A DNA stretch of 59,316 bases, from NCBI RefSeq assembly GCF_000787835.1, contig NZ_BBPP01000028.1, positions 1-59,316 on the forward strand. The letters run 5' to 3'. Of this stretch, positions 45,838 through 54,731 are shown piece by piece. Source of the DNA: Streptacidiphilus melanogenes. Its GTDB lineage: Bacteria; Actinomycetota; Actinomycetes; Streptomycetales; Streptomycetaceae. A program made the position numbers and the translations under genes. The notes under the pieces were generated by a model. It was given only the letters and a program-made list of their open reading frames with translations. It did no database searches and was not told the origin of the DNA. Numbering within the stretch: the stretch's first letter is position 1; the number at the start of each line of letters is the position of its first letter.

Positions 45838-47174
45838 TGCCCTCCTCGCCGTCCTCTTCCTCCCCCTCCATAAGCCGCAGGAGGGTGCTGCTGTACGCGG
45901 GCGGCGCCGTCGCCGCCGGCGTCGCCGGGACCACCGCCTGGCAGGCGTGGGCCGACGCCCGGGACGACGAGCGCGTCGCCCGACAGGCCCGTGCCGACGG
46001 CGTGCTGCGCACCCTGTCCCAGCGGGCCGCGGCCGTCCTCGCCCGCGACCCCCGCGCCCTGACCTCGACGCTCGCCAGGAACGCCCCGGCCGACCTGGTG
46101 CGGCGTCAGCACGAGCTGATCGCCAACCTGGCCGAGGTGCCGCTGGCGCAGTGGAGCTACCGCCTTCTCGCCCTCGACGCGTTCCCGCTGCCGCCCGCCG
46201 TCGGCGCCGGGGACCGCGTCGCCGTCGCCGTCGAGCTCGACTACCGGCTCACCGGCTTCGACGAGCAGGCGCTGACCGCCATCCAGAACCTCACCTTCGA
46301 GCGCGGCGGTGACGGCCGCTGGCTGCTCTCGGCCGACCAGGACCACCCGGGCGGCGACGTGCTGCTGTGGGACCTCGGGCCGGTGCGCGTGGTGCGCGGC
46401 CGCTACAGCCTGGTGCTCGGCCTGCGCGACCAGGCCACCCTGGCCGCGCTCGGCGCCGAGGCCGACCAGGCCGTGCCGACCGTCAGCGGCGTGTGGGGGA
46501 GCGGCTGGGGGCAGCGCACCGTGCTGATCGCCCCGCAGACCGCCGACCAGTTCGGCACGCTGCTCGGCGCCGACCCCTCCGCCTTCTCCGGCATCGCCGC
46601 CGTCTGCACCGGCGAGCTCGGCTCGGCCGACGCCCGGCGCACCGACCGGATCACCGTCAACCCCGGAGCCTGGGACAGCCTGAACGCGCTCGGCCGCCGC
46701 GTCGTCGTCACCCACGAGACGACCCACGTCGCCACCCGCGCGCAGACCGAGCAGTGGACGCCGCGCTGGCTCTCCGAAGGCGTCGCCGACTGGACCGGCT
46801 ACCTCGGCACCGGCCGCAGCCCCCGTCAGACCACCCCGGAGCTCACCGCCGCCGTCGCGGCCGCGGGCGCCCGGGCCGCAGATCTCCTCGCCGCCCTGCC
46901 CGGCGACGCCGACTTCGACTCCGGCACGCCCGGCTCCGGGCTGCAGCAGGCCTACCAGAAGGCCTGGTTCGCCTGCCGCAGCGTCGCCCTGCGGTACGGA
47001 CAGCCGAAGCTCGTCGCCCTGTACGCGGCCGTCGCCGCGGACGGCCGCGACGGCCGGCTCGCCCCGGACGCGGTGCTGGACCGGGCGCTGCGCACCACGC
47101 TGGGCCTCGGCACGGCCGCGTTCACCGCACAGTGGCGCTCGGACGTGCTGGCGGCGCTGCAGAAGGCCCCCTGA
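45837..47174 (+). CDS. Tat-exported metallopeptidase-like protein (gluzincin-type HExxH)
   Basis: A 445-residue protein. The N-terminus SISRRRVLLYAGGAVAAGVAG is a twin-arginine signal. A helical/beta region fills residues about 50-285. The zinc-binding motif is HETTH (His293, Glu294, His297), and Glu314 in WLSEGVADW is the likely third ligand, the M1-like gluzincin spacing. The remainder is helical. The substrate is unknown. It is translationally coupled to the third NlpC/P60 gene (TGATG), which suggests both act on the cell wall or secreted proteins. It overlaps the convergent gene by 53 bp. Confidence 0.85.
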   Translation: MPSSPSSSSPSISRRRVLLYAGGAVAAGVAGTTAWQAWADARDDERVARQARADGVLRTLSQRAAAVLARDPRALTSTLARNAPADLVRRQHELIANLAEVPLAQWSYRLLALDAFPLPPAVGAGDRVAVAVELDYRLTGFDEQALTAIQNLTFERGGDGRWLLSADQDHPGGDVLLWDLGPVRVVRGRYSLVLGLRDQATLAALGAEADQAVPTVSGVWGSGWGQRTVLIAPQTADQFGTLLGADPSAFSGIAAVCTGELGSADARRTDRITVNPGAWDSLNALGRRVVVTHETTHVATRAQTEQWTPRWLSEGVADWTGYLGTGRSPRQTTPELTAAVAAAGARAADLLAALPGDADFDSGTPGSGLQQAYQKAWFACRSVALRYGQPKLVALYAAVAADGRDGRLAPDAVLDRALRTTLGLGTAAFTAQWRSDVLAALQKAP

Positions 47175-48360
47175 CGAGCTCCGCGTCCTCATTGGTCCGC
47201 CACAGCCGCACGCAGGCCAGGGCCGCGGCGGCGAGCAGCAGCAGGTCGCGGGCGGAGATCAGCGACGTGCCCAGCACCGAGCGGCGGACCAGCTCGCCCC
47301 AGAAGAGCGGGAACTCCAGAAAGGTCAGCGGCGCGGCCGCGGCCAGCATCCAGGCCACCGGGCGCATCCGGGTGGCGCGCGCGGTCAGGCACACGGCCGC
47401 CCCGCCCAGCAGCCAGATGACGTACTGCGGGCTGATCACCCGGCTGGTGACCGTGAAGAGCAGCACCGCCGTGAGCGCGGCGTCCGCCGCGGTGGCCGCC
47501 GTCCACACCCGGTTGTGCCACCGCCACAGCAGCAGGAAGCAGAAGGAGAGCGCGGTCAGCCCGAGCATGGTCAGGCCCATCGCGTCGACGTGCGGGCCGA
47601 GGAACTCCAGCGAGCCGTAGTGCATGGCCGTCTTGCCCTGCCAGAGCCCGGTGACGGAGCCGTAGTAGAACGGCAGCGCCCCCAGCGACTCGATCTCGAT
47701 CCCGCGCGAGCCCTGGAAGCCCAGGAACGAGAAGGCGCCGTGCGTCGTCGCCGCGGCCACGAAGCAGACCGCCGCGCAGGTCACCAGGCACGCGGTCCAC
47801 GCGCGCCAGGCGGCGTGACGCCGCGGCGAGGCGCCGGCCAGCACCAGCACCGGCCAGACCTTCAGCATCGCGCCCAGCCCGGCCAGCACCCCCGCCCAGC
47901 GGGATCGCCCGGGCAGCGCCAGGGTCGCGGCGATCGCCACCGTGGTGACCGGCAGGTCGAACCGGCAGTAGACGGTCGGCCCGAGCAGCGGCACCGCCGC
48001 CACCCACAGCCAGGCGCCCGCCCGGCTGCCCCGGCCCGCGCGCAGGAGCATCAGCAGCGCCGCGGCGTCGCACACCGCCACCAGGACGAGGAACATGACG
48101 AAGTACGATCCCGGCAGCCACAGCGGCAGCAGTATGAGCAGCCCCGCCAGGGGCGGATACTGCCAGGTGACATCGTCCATCGGGAAGGTCCCGGTGCGCA
48201 GCACCTCCGCCCAGCCCTGGTAGATGACCTTCACGTCGCTGGCGACGTCGGTGTGCGGGACCTTCAACACGCCGAGGGCCACCGTTACCAGCAGGACCCG
48301 GCCCAGGGTCCAGCCCGTCCAGACACGCACGGTGCTGCTGGTGAGGATGCCCATTGCCAT
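47122..48360 (-). CDS. GT87/DUF2029 polyprenol-dependent mannosyltransferase
   Basis: A 412-residue membrane protein with about ten helices. The segments HTDVASDVKVIYQGWAEVL and WQYPPLAGLLILLPL hold the acidic and YPP motifs of GT-C glycosyltransferases of the GT87 (DUF2029) family; PLLGPTVYCRFDLPVT follows. Family members add mannose from polyprenyl phosphate to lipomannan-type lipids, as for Rv2181 in M. tuberculosis. Start ATG 48360 (MAMGIL), with ATG 48354 as alternative. Divergent from the PimB-like gene. The last 18 codons overlap the convergent peptidase gene. Confidence 0.88.
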   Translation of the reverse strand: MAMGILTSSTVRVWTGWTLGRVLLVTVALGVLKVPHTDVASDVKVIYQGWAEVLRTGTFPMDDVTWQYPPLAGLLILLPLWLPGSYFVMFLVLVAVCDAAALLMLLRAGRGSRAGAWLWVAAVPLLGPTVYCRFDLPVTTVAIAATLALPGRSRWAGVLAGLGAMLKVWPVLVLAGASPRRHAAWRAWTACLVTCAAVCFVAAATTHGAFSFLGFQGSRGIEIESLGALPFYYGSVTGLWQGKTAMHYGSLEFLGPHVDAMGLTMLGLTALSFCFLLLWRWHNRVWTAATAADAALTAVLLFTVTSRVISPQYVIWLLGGAAVCLTARATRMRPVAWMLAAAAPLTFLEFPLFWGELVRRSVLGTSLISARDLLLLAAAALACVRLWRTNEDAELVRGPSAAPPARPSATVR

Positions 48361-48418
48361 ATCGTACGGATCAGCCCAAGCCGGACCGAGGCTGCCAGAC
48401 CGAGAAACCAAGGGCCCT

Positions 48419-49549
48419 GTGAACAAGACCCTGATCGTCACCAACGACTTCCCCCCGCGCCAGGGCGGCATCCAGACCTTCGTGCACAACATGGCGCTGC
48501 GCCTGCCCGCGGAGAAGCTCGTCGTCTATGCCTCGACCTGGCGTGACGGCGTCGAGGTACGCAAGTTCGACGCGGAGCAGCCGTTCGAGGTCGTCCGTGA
48601 CCGGACGACGATGCTGCTGCCGACCCCGAGGGTGACGCGACGGGCGGTCGAGCTGCTCGGCGCGCACGGCTGCTCCTCGGTCTGGTTCGGCGCGGCGGCG
48701 CCGCTCGGCCTGACGGCCCCGGCGCTGCGCCGGGCGGGCGCGGAGCGGATCGTCGGGATGACCCACGGCCACGAGGCCGCCTGGGCGCAGCTGCCGGCCT
48801 CCCGGCAGCTGCTGCGGCGGATCGGAGCCGGCACGGACACGCTGACCTATCTGGGCGAGTACACCCGCTCGCGGATCGCTGCGGCCGTCGGGCCGCAGGC
48901 GGCGGCGCGGATGGTCCAGGTCCCCCCGGGGGTCGACGAGCAGACCTTCCACCCCGCCTCGGGCGGCGACGCGGTCCGCGCCCGGCTGGGCCTGACCGAC
49001 CGGCCCGTCGTGGTGTGCGTCTCGCGCCTGGTCCGGCGCAAGGGGCAGGACACCCTGATCCGCGCCTGGCCGGCCGTGCTGGCCAAGGTGCCGGACGCGG
49101 TGCTGCTCATCGTGGGCGGCGGCCCCTACCGGGCGGATCTGGAGAAGCTGGCCGACGCCACCGGCGTCGCCTCGTCCGTGCGCTTCACCGGTCCCGTGCC
49201 CTGGGAGGAGCTGCCCGCGCACTACGGCGCGGGCGACGTCTACGCCATGCCCTGCCGCACCCGGCGCGGCGGGCTGGACGTCGAGGGCCTCGGCATCGTC
49301 TACCTGGAGGCCTCGGCGACCGGCCTGCCGGTCGTGGCGGGGGACTCCGGCGGCGCGCCGGACGCGGTCCGCGAGGGCGAGACCGGCTACGTGGTCCCGG
49401 GCCGCGACCGCGGCGACCTCGCCGAGCGCCTCGCCGAGCTGCTGCTGGACGCGGGCCTGCGGGCCCGGATGGGCGTGGCGGGCCGCCGGTGGGTGGAGCA
49501 GGCGTGGCGCTGGGATCTGCTGGCACACCGGCTGGAGGGCCTGCTCTGA
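48419..49549 (+). CDS. pimB: GDP-mannose-dependent phosphatidylinositol mannosyltransferase, PimB-like (GT4)
   Basis: A 376-residue GT-B glycosyltransferase. The N-terminus LIVTNDFPPRQGGIQTFVHN has the acceptor-side glycine-rich loop; VCVSRLVRRKGQDTLIRAWP and the GT4 motif EGLGIVYLEASATGLPVVAG bind the nucleotide sugar. In mycobacteria PimB' adds the second mannose to phosphatidylinositol. The assignment also rests on position: Rv2188c (pimB') lies beside fadD15, as here. GTG at 48419 with AGGG upstream. Divergent from the GT87 gene, with a 58-bp promoter region. Confidence 0.86.
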   Translation: MNKTLIVTNDFPPRQGGIQTFVHNMALRLPAEKLVVYASTWRDGVEVRKFDAEQPFEVVRDRTTMLLPTPRVTRRAVELLGAHGCSSVWFGAAAPLGLTAPALRRAGAERIVGMTHGHEAAWAQLPASRQLLRRIGAGTDTLTYLGEYTRSRIAAAVGPQAAARMVQVPPGVDEQTFHPASGGDAVRARLGLTDRPVVVCVSRLVRRKGQDTLIRAWPAVLAKVPDAVLLIVGGGPYRADLEKLADATGVASSVRFTGPVPWEELPAHYGAGDVYAMPCRTRRGGLDVEGLGIVYLEASATGLPVVAGDSGGAPDAVREGETGYVVPGRDRGDLAERLAELLLDAGLRARMGVAGRRWVEQAWRWDLLAHRLEGLL

Positions 49550-49561
49550 GGCGGGCTCAGG

Positions 49562-49604
49562 AACGCCGAGGGGCGCGGGGAGGATCCCCGCGCCCCTCGG
49601 CGTT
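49562..49604. terminator. bidirectional terminator between pimB and the acyl-CoA synthetase
   Basis: A 19-bp perfect stem AACGCCGAGGGGCGCGGGG (49562-49580) with its complement (49586-49604) and a 5-nt loop, between the two convergent stop codons. Confidence 0.9.
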
Positions 49605-49619
49605 ACCGGCCTTCCGCCG

Positions 49620-51416
49620 TCACTTCGCGTACAGCGCCTCGACCTCGGCGCCGAAGTCCTTCATCACGACCGCGCGCTTCAGCTTCAGCGAAGGCGTGAG
49701 GTGCCCGGAGTCCTCCGAGAGCACCGTGTCGATGATCCGGAACTTCTTGACCGCCTCGGCGTGCGAGACCGCCGCGTTGCCGTCGTCGATCGCGGCCTGG
49801 AGGGCGGCCAGCAGGTCGGCGTCGTCCATCAGCTCGGTGACGGTGGCGTTCTCCGGCTTGCCGTGCAGCTGCTTCCAGGTGGGGAAGAACTCCGGGTCCA
49901 CGGTGAGCAGCGCGCCGATGAACGGGCGGGCGTCGCCGACCACCATGCACTCGCCGACCAGCGGGTGCGCCCGGACGCGGTCCTCGATCACGGCCGGGGC
50001 GACGTTCTTGCCGCCGGCGGTGACGATGATCTCCTTCTTGCGGCCGGTGATCTTCAGGTAGCCGTCCTCGTCCAGCTCGCCGATGTCGCCGGTGGCGAAC
50101 CAGCCGTCACGCAGGGCCTCGGCCGTGGCCTCCGGGTTCTCCCAGTAGCCGGTGAACACCTGCGGGCCCTTGAGCAGGATCTCGCCGTCCTCGCCGATCC
50201 GGGCGGCGGAGCCGGGCAGCGGCTGGCCGACGGTGCCGATCTTCGGCCGGTCGTGCGGGTTGAAGGCGGTGGCCGCGCAGGTCTCGGTCAGGCCGTAGCC
50301 CTCGAGCACGGTGAAGCCGATGCCGCGGTAGAAGTGGCCGAGCCGCTCGCCCAGCGGCGCGCCGCCGGAGATGGCGTGGGTGGCCCGGCCGCCCAGCGCG
50401 TTGCGCAGCTTGCTGTAGACCAGGGCGTCGAACAGGCGGTGACGCAGCTTCAGGCCGAGCGAGGCGCCGCCGGGGGCGTCCAGCGCGCGGCTGTAGGCGA
50501 TGGCGGTCTCGGCGGCGCGGTCGAAGATCTTGACCTTGCCCTCGGCCTGCGCCTTGGCGCGGGCGGCGTTGTAGACCTTCTCGAAGACGCGCGGCACGCC
50601 GAGGATCAGGGTCGGGCGGAACGAGGCCAGCTCGGCGGTGACCTCCTTGATGTCCGGGACGTGGCCGATGCGGATCGGCGCCATCGCGGCGGCGATCTCG
50701 GCGATCCGGCCCAGCACGTGAGCCTGCGGCAGGAAGAGCAGCACCGAGGAGTGGCCCGGTCGGAACAGCGGCTCCAGGCGGGCGGTGATGTTGCCGAGCT
50801 CCGCCATGAAGTTGGCGTGGGTGAGCATGCAGCCCTTGGGGCGGCCGGTGGTGCCCGAGGTGTAGACGATGGTGGCGACCGTGTCCGGGCCGAGGGTGGC
50901 GCGGCGCTCGTCGACGGCGGCTTCGGAGACCTCCGCGCCGGATCTGACCAGCTCGTCGAGGCCGCCCGCCTCCAGCTGCCAGACCTGCTTCAGCTGCGGC
51001 AGCCGCTCGCGCACCTCGGCGATGACGGCCTCGTGCCGCGGCAGCTCGGCGACGCAGGCCACCGCGCCGGAGTTGCCGAGGATCCACTCGACCTGCTCGG
51101 CCGAGGAGGTCTCGTACACCGGCACGGTCACGGCGCCGGCGCACCAGATCGCGAAGTCCAGCAGGGTCCACTCGTAGCGGGTGCGGGCCATCAGGCCCAC
51201 CCGGTCGCCGGGGCCCACGCCGGAGGCGATCAGGCCCTTGGCAGCGGCGCGCACCTCGGCCAGGAACTCGGTGGCGGTGCGGTCCTGCCAGGCGCCCTCG
51301 ACCTTGCGGGCGACGAGTGGCAGATCGGGATACCGCTCGGCGTTGGCATGGATGAGATCGGTGAGGTTTCCGCCGCTCGGCACCTGGTAGAGGGCCGGAA
51401 GGCTGAACTCGCGCAA
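49620..51416 (-). CDS. long-chain fatty-acid-CoA ligase (FadD15-like)
   Basis: A 598-residue AMP-forming enzyme. The P-loop-like motif IVYTSGTTGRPKGCMLTH, the segment VLEGYGLTETCAATAFN, the hinge region GWFATGDIGELDEDGYLKITGRK (residues about 465-487) and the C-terminal Lys segment LTPSLKLKRAVV are all present. It activates long-chain fatty acids to acyl-CoA. TTG 51416 gives the family start (M)REFSLPALYQVP with GAGGAG 5 nt upstream; the upstream ATG at 51434 lacks a ribosome-binding site. Monocistronic, divergent from the phosphoesterase gene. Confidence 0.93.
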   Translation of the reverse strand: MREFSLPALYQVPSGGNLTDLIHANAERYPDLPLVARKVEGAWQDRTATEFLAEVRAAAKGLIASGVGPGDRVGLMARTRYEWTLLDFAIWCAGAVTVPVYETSSAEQVEWILGNSGAVACVAELPRHEAVIAEVRERLPQLKQVWQLEAGGLDELVRSGAEVSEAAVDERRATLGPDTVATIVYTSGTTGRPKGCMLTHANFMAELGNITARLEPLFRPGHSSVLLFLPQAHVLGRIAEIAAAMAPIRIGHVPDIKEVTAELASFRPTLILGVPRVFEKVYNAARAKAQAEGKVKIFDRAAETAIAYSRALDAPGGASLGLKLRHRLFDALVYSKLRNALGGRATHAISGGAPLGERLGHFYRGIGFTVLEGYGLTETCAATAFNPHDRPKIGTVGQPLPGSAARIGEDGEILLKGPQVFTGYWENPEATAEALRDGWFATGDIGELDEDGYLKITGRKKEIIVTAGGKNVAPAVIEDRVRAHPLVGECMVVGDARPFIGALLTVDPEFFPTWKQLHGKPENATVTELMDDADLLAALQAAIDDGNAAVSHAEAVKKFRIIDTVLSEDSGHLTPSLKLKRAVVMKDFGAEVEALYAK

Positions 51417-51608
51417 AGCTTGCTCCTCGATCATCTCGCACCGTCCGGCCAGAGCTCTGCTCACTCTGCTGGCCTGGGCGCTGCCACGGCGACGCTGCTG
51501 GGACGCCAGGACGTTACTAGCGGGTAGCACCCAAGGGGTAGATGTACCAGCCAGGTGTTTCCAGGGTCACACTGCTGCCCAGCGTAGTGGGGGCCTAGGG
51601 TTGGGCCC

Positions 51609-52376
51609 ATGCGGGTCCATGTGGTCAGCGACGTGCACGGCAACAGCGAGGCGCTGGCGCGCGCCGGGGAGGGGGCGGAGGCACTGGTCTGTCTCGGGGA
51701 TCTGCTGCTCTTCCTCGACTACGCCGACCACAGCCGGGGCATCTTCCCCGACCTGTTCGGCGCGGCGAACGCCACCGAGCTGGTGCGCCTGCGCACCGAG
51801 CGCCGCTTCGAGGACGCGCGCGCCTTCTCCGCCGAGCTGTGGGCCGGCGTCGGCATGGACCGCGCCGAGGCCATCGAGGGCGCCGTGCGCCGCCAGTACG
51901 CGGAGCTGTTCGCCGCCTTCCCCGCGCCCACCTACGCCACCTACGGCAACGTGGACCTGCCCCGCCTGTGGCCGGAGTTCACCCGCACCGGGGTCACCGT
52001 CCTGGACGGGGAGACCGTCGAGCTCGGCGGCCGCGTCTTCGGCTTCGTCGGCGGCGGACTGCCGAGCCCGATGCGCACCCCGTTCGAGATCTCCGACGAG
52101 GAGTACGCGGCCAAGGTCGCGGCGCTGGGCCGGGTCGACGTGCTGTGCACGCACATCCCGCCCGCGGTCCCCGAACTGACCTACGACACCGTCGCCCGTC
52201 GCTTCGAACGCGGGAGCGAGGCGGTGCTGGAGGCGATCCGGGAGACGCAGCCCGCGTACGCCCTCTTCGGCCACGTGCACCAGCCGCTGGCCCGGCGGAT
52301 GCGGATCGGCCGCACCGAGTGCGTGAACGTCGGCCATTTCAACGCCACCGGCCGCCCCTGGGTGCTGGACATCTGA
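51609..52376 (+). CDS. metallophosphoesterase
   Basis: A 255-residue calcineurin-like phosphoesterase. Metal-ligand motifs in order: VVSDVHGN (Asp, His), CLGDLLLF (Asp), YGNVDLP (Asn), THIPPA (His) and FGHVHQPL (two His). The long helical insert at residues 40-100 is unusual for the smallest members. The substrate is unknown: a nucleotide, phosphodiester or protein phosphate. ATG at 51609. Followed 88 nt downstream by the SRPBCC gene. Confidence 0.9.
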   Translation: MRVHVVSDVHGNSEALARAGEGAEALVCLGDLLLFLDYADHSRGIFPDLFGAANATELVRLRTERRFEDARAFSAELWAGVGMDRAEAIEGAVRRQYAELFAAFPAPTYATYGNVDLPRLWPEFTRTGVTVLDGETVELGGRVFGFVGGGLPSPMRTPFEISDEEYAAKVAALGRVDVLCTHIPPAVPELTYDTVARRFERGSEAVLEAIRETQPAYALFGHVHQPLARRMRIGRTECVNVGHFNATGRPWVLDI

Positions 52377-52464
52377 GCCCGGACCGCCGGGCGCTTCGTG
52401 CCCGCGCGGACGCGATAGCCTCTTCGCGGCAGCAGACAAGAGGTCGAGAGGCGGAGGCCACCCG

Positions 52465-52905
52465 ATGGCGGAGCACACCAGGTCGAGCACCACGATCGAG
52501 GCCACCCCTGCCGCGATCATGGCGGTGATCGCGGACTTCGCCGCGTACCCGGTGTGGACGGGCGAGGTCAAGGAGATCGAGGTCCTGGCCGAGGACGCCG
52601 GCGGCCGCGCCGAGCAGGTGCGACTGCTGCTGGACGCGGGCGCCATCAAGGACGAGCACGTCCTCGCCTACACCTGGGACGGCGACCGCAAGGTCAGCTG
52701 GACGCTGGTGAAGAGCCAGATGCTCAAGTCCCTCGACGGCTCCTACACCCTCAGCCCGGCCGGCGGCCGGACCGAGGTCACCTACCAGCTCGCGGTCGAC
52801 GTCAAGATCCCGATGCTGGGCATGATCAAGCGCAAGGCCGAGAAGGTCATCATCGACCGGGCCCTGGCCGGCCTGAAGAAGCGCGTCGAGGAACTCGCCG
52901 TCTGA
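52465..52905 (+). CDS. SRPBCC (polyketide cyclase/dehydrase-like) protein
   Basis: A 146-residue START/Bet v1-fold protein. It begins MAEHTRSSTTIEATPAAIMA and has the pattern FAAYPVWTGEVKEIEVL typical of coenzyme Q-binding/cyclase-like SRPBCC proteins that bind hydrophobic ligands in a cavity. M. tuberculosis Rv2185c is the positional equivalent. The stop overlaps the start of the ArsA-like gene (TGATG), so the two are translationally coupled and probably act together. Confidence 0.88.
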   Translation: MAEHTRSSTTIEATPAAIMAVIADFAAYPVWTGEVKEIEVLAEDAGGRAEQVRLLLDAGAIKDEHVLAYTWDGDRKVSWTLVKSQMLKSLDGSYTLSPAGGRTEVTYQLAVDVKIPMLGMIKRKAEKVIIDRALAGLKKRVEELAV

Positions 52906-54122
52906 TGCCCTCCGCACCCGCGATGCCCCGGCTGGTCCTGGTCACCGGCTCGGGCGGAGCCGGCCGCACCACCGTCGCGGCCGCCACCGCCGCGCTCGCG
53001 GCGGAGTCGGGGGAGCGGGTGCTGCTCGTCGCCGCCGACGACCCGCACCGTGCGATGGACGGCCTGCTCGACCACCGGCTGAACGGCGAGCCCGCCCGGA
53101 TCGGGCTGGAGCCCGGCCTGTCCGCCCTGCGCCTGGACGAGCAGACCTCCTTCCGCGCGGCGGGCCTGCGGCTGATGGAACGCGCGCGGCCGCTCTTCGA
53201 CCTGCTCGGCGTCGAACCGCTGGAGGCGGACGAGCTGTCCGCCCTGCCCGGGGCCCGCGAGCTGGCCCTGCTCGACCTGCTGCGCACCCTGCCGGGCACG
53301 GCGGCCGAGGGAGCCCGCGGGTACGACCTCGTGGTCGTCGACGCCCCGCCCGTCGCACAGCTGCTGACCGCGCTCGCGCTGCCCGCGCAGCTCGACGCCT
53401 ACCTGGCGCGGCTGCTGCCCGACGAGCGGCAGGCGGCCCGCGCGCTGCGCCCGATCCTGGCCGGTCTCGCCGGCGTGCCGATGCCCGCGCAGTGGCTCTT
53501 CGAGGCCCGAGCCTGGGCCTCCGCCGAACTCGCGGACGTACGGACCGCGTTGGACGCGCCCGGCACCACCGTGCGCCTGGTCGTGCCCCCGCCGCGCGGC
53601 CCGCGCGCCCGGGCGCAGCAGCGGCGGTTGCGGGCCGGGCTGGCCCTGCACCAGCTGCCGCTGGAGTCGGTGATCGTCAACGGCGCCAAGGCGCCGAACG
53701 CCGACGACTGGGCCGACCGGACGGCCTGGGGCGGCGTGCCCGTGCACGCGGTGGCCGATCTCGGCCGCGAGCCGGAACGCGGCGACCTGTTCGAGCTGGC
53801 CGAGCCCGCCGCCCTGGCCGCCTGGCCCGAGGGCCCGGTCCTGGCCGCCCGCGAGGCGACCTCCTGGGCCGTGGCGGACCGGCTGGACACCGCGGACGGC
53901 GTGCTGGTCTGGCACATCCCGCTGCCCGGCGCCGAACGCGGGGACCTCGACCTGGTCCGCCGCGGCGACGAGCTGCTGCTCGGCGTGGCCGGAAGTCGCC
54001 GGGCCGTCCCGCTGCCCTCGGCGCTGCGCCGCTGCACCGTCGCAGGCGCCGCGCTGCGCGACGGCGAGCTGACCGTGCGTTTCGCACCCGACCCTTCCCT
54101 GTGGCCCGCTTCTCCCAGGTAA
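52905..54122 (+). CDS. ArsA/GET3-like ATPase with altered P-loop
   Basis: A 405-residue protein of the SIMIBI ATPase class. The P-loop is TGSGGAGRTTVAAA: both the Walker A Lys and the signature Lys of the canonical GKGGVGKTT are replaced (Arg and Ser). The Switch II-like segment VVVDAPPVAQLLTALALP matches the DTAPTGH region of ArsA in degenerate form. A C-terminal beta domain (about 310-405), a feature of actinobacterial ArsA-like proteins, ends the chain. It may bind a nucleotide without the usual catalysis. ATG 52905 overlaps the SRPBCC stop by one base. Confidence 0.85.
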   Translation: MPSAPAMPRLVLVTGSGGAGRTTVAAATAALAAESGERVLLVAADDPHRAMDGLLDHRLNGEPARIGLEPGLSALRLDEQTSFRAAGLRLMERARPLFDLLGVEPLEADELSALPGARELALLDLLRTLPGTAAEGARGYDLVVVDAPPVAQLLTALALPAQLDAYLARLLPDERQAARALRPILAGLAGVPMPAQWLFEARAWASAELADVRTALDAPGTTVRLVVPPPRGPRARAQQRRLRAGLALHQLPLESVIVNGAKAPNADDWADRTAWGGVPVHAVADLGREPERGDLFELAEPAALAAWPEGPVLAAREATSWAVADRLDTADGVLVWHIPLPGAERGDLDLVRRGDELLLGVAGSRRAVPLPSALRRCTVAGAALRDGELTVRFAPDPSLWPASPR

Positions 54123-54158
54123 CGTCGAAGGCGAAGACGCCGACGAGGGGAGTGGGTC

Positions 54159-54671
54159 ATGAGCATGGCCGAGGACAACGCCGCGGAGCGCAGCGGGGAC
54201 ATGTGGGCGGAGGCCGTCGCCGAGTTCGCCGAGCAGGAGCAGCAGGCGCCGAAGCGGCCGGCCGAGGAGCACACGGCCCCCGCCGTCGTGCCCGAGGACC
54301 ACGTCCAGGCGGCGGACTCGGAGGAGGTCGACGGGGCCGGGGCGGGCGCCAAGGGCGACGCCGGTCAGGAGTCCCCGCTCGGTACGGAGCTGCCGTTCGG
54401 CGCGGACCTGGGCCCGCTCGTCGACGAGGTCCGCCGGTTCGCCTCGACGGTGAGCGAGAAGGTCACCTCGCTGAGCTCGGGTCAGAGCGACCCGATGGAG
54501 GTGCTGCAGAACCTCGCCGCGCCGCTGCGCAGCAAGAGCCCCGCCGTCTACGGGCACCTGCTGGCCGCAGGAGGTGAACTGATCGCGGCGTACCGGGCTG
54601 CGGTTTCAGCCTCCGAACGCCGCTGGTCGGCGCCCAAGCAGAACGGCACCGAACACATCGACCTGGACTAG
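54159..54671 (+). CDS. DUF5304 family protein
   Basis: A 170-residue acidic protein. Residues about 20-85 are Glu/Ala/Pro-rich and probably disordered. Residues about 90-165 are helical (GPLVDEVRRFASTVSEKVTS and SKSPAVYGHLLAAGGELIAAYRAAV) and form the conserved DUF5304 part found in Streptomyces. Function unknown. It follows the ArsA-like gene by 36 nt with GAGGGGAG before the ATG at 54159 (ATG 54165 is possible), so it probably belongs to the same operon. Confidence 0.82.
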   Translation: MSMAEDNAAERSGDMWAEAVAEFAEQEQQAPKRPAEEHTAPAVVPEDHVQAADSEEVDGAGAGAKGDAGQESPLGTELPFGADLGPLVDEVRRFASTVSEKVTSLSSGQSDPMEVLQNLAAPLRSKSPAVYGHLLAAGGELIAAYRAAVSASERRWSAPKQNGTEHIDLD

Positions 54672-54714
54672 ACCTCGTCAGGCCGGAGCTGACGCACAAC
54701 AGGGAGATTTGTTT

Positions 54715-54731
54715 TCGACTTGTGAAGTCGA
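54715..54731. promoter_or_regulatory. palindrome upstream of glucokinase gene
   Basis: TCGACTT-GTG-AAGTCGA (7-3-7, perfect), 80 bp upstream of the glkA start and 44 bp after the DUF5304 stop. It is either an operator for glkA or a weak terminator of the upstream operon. TAATGT at 54764-54769 could be the -10 element of glkA. Confidence 0.4.
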
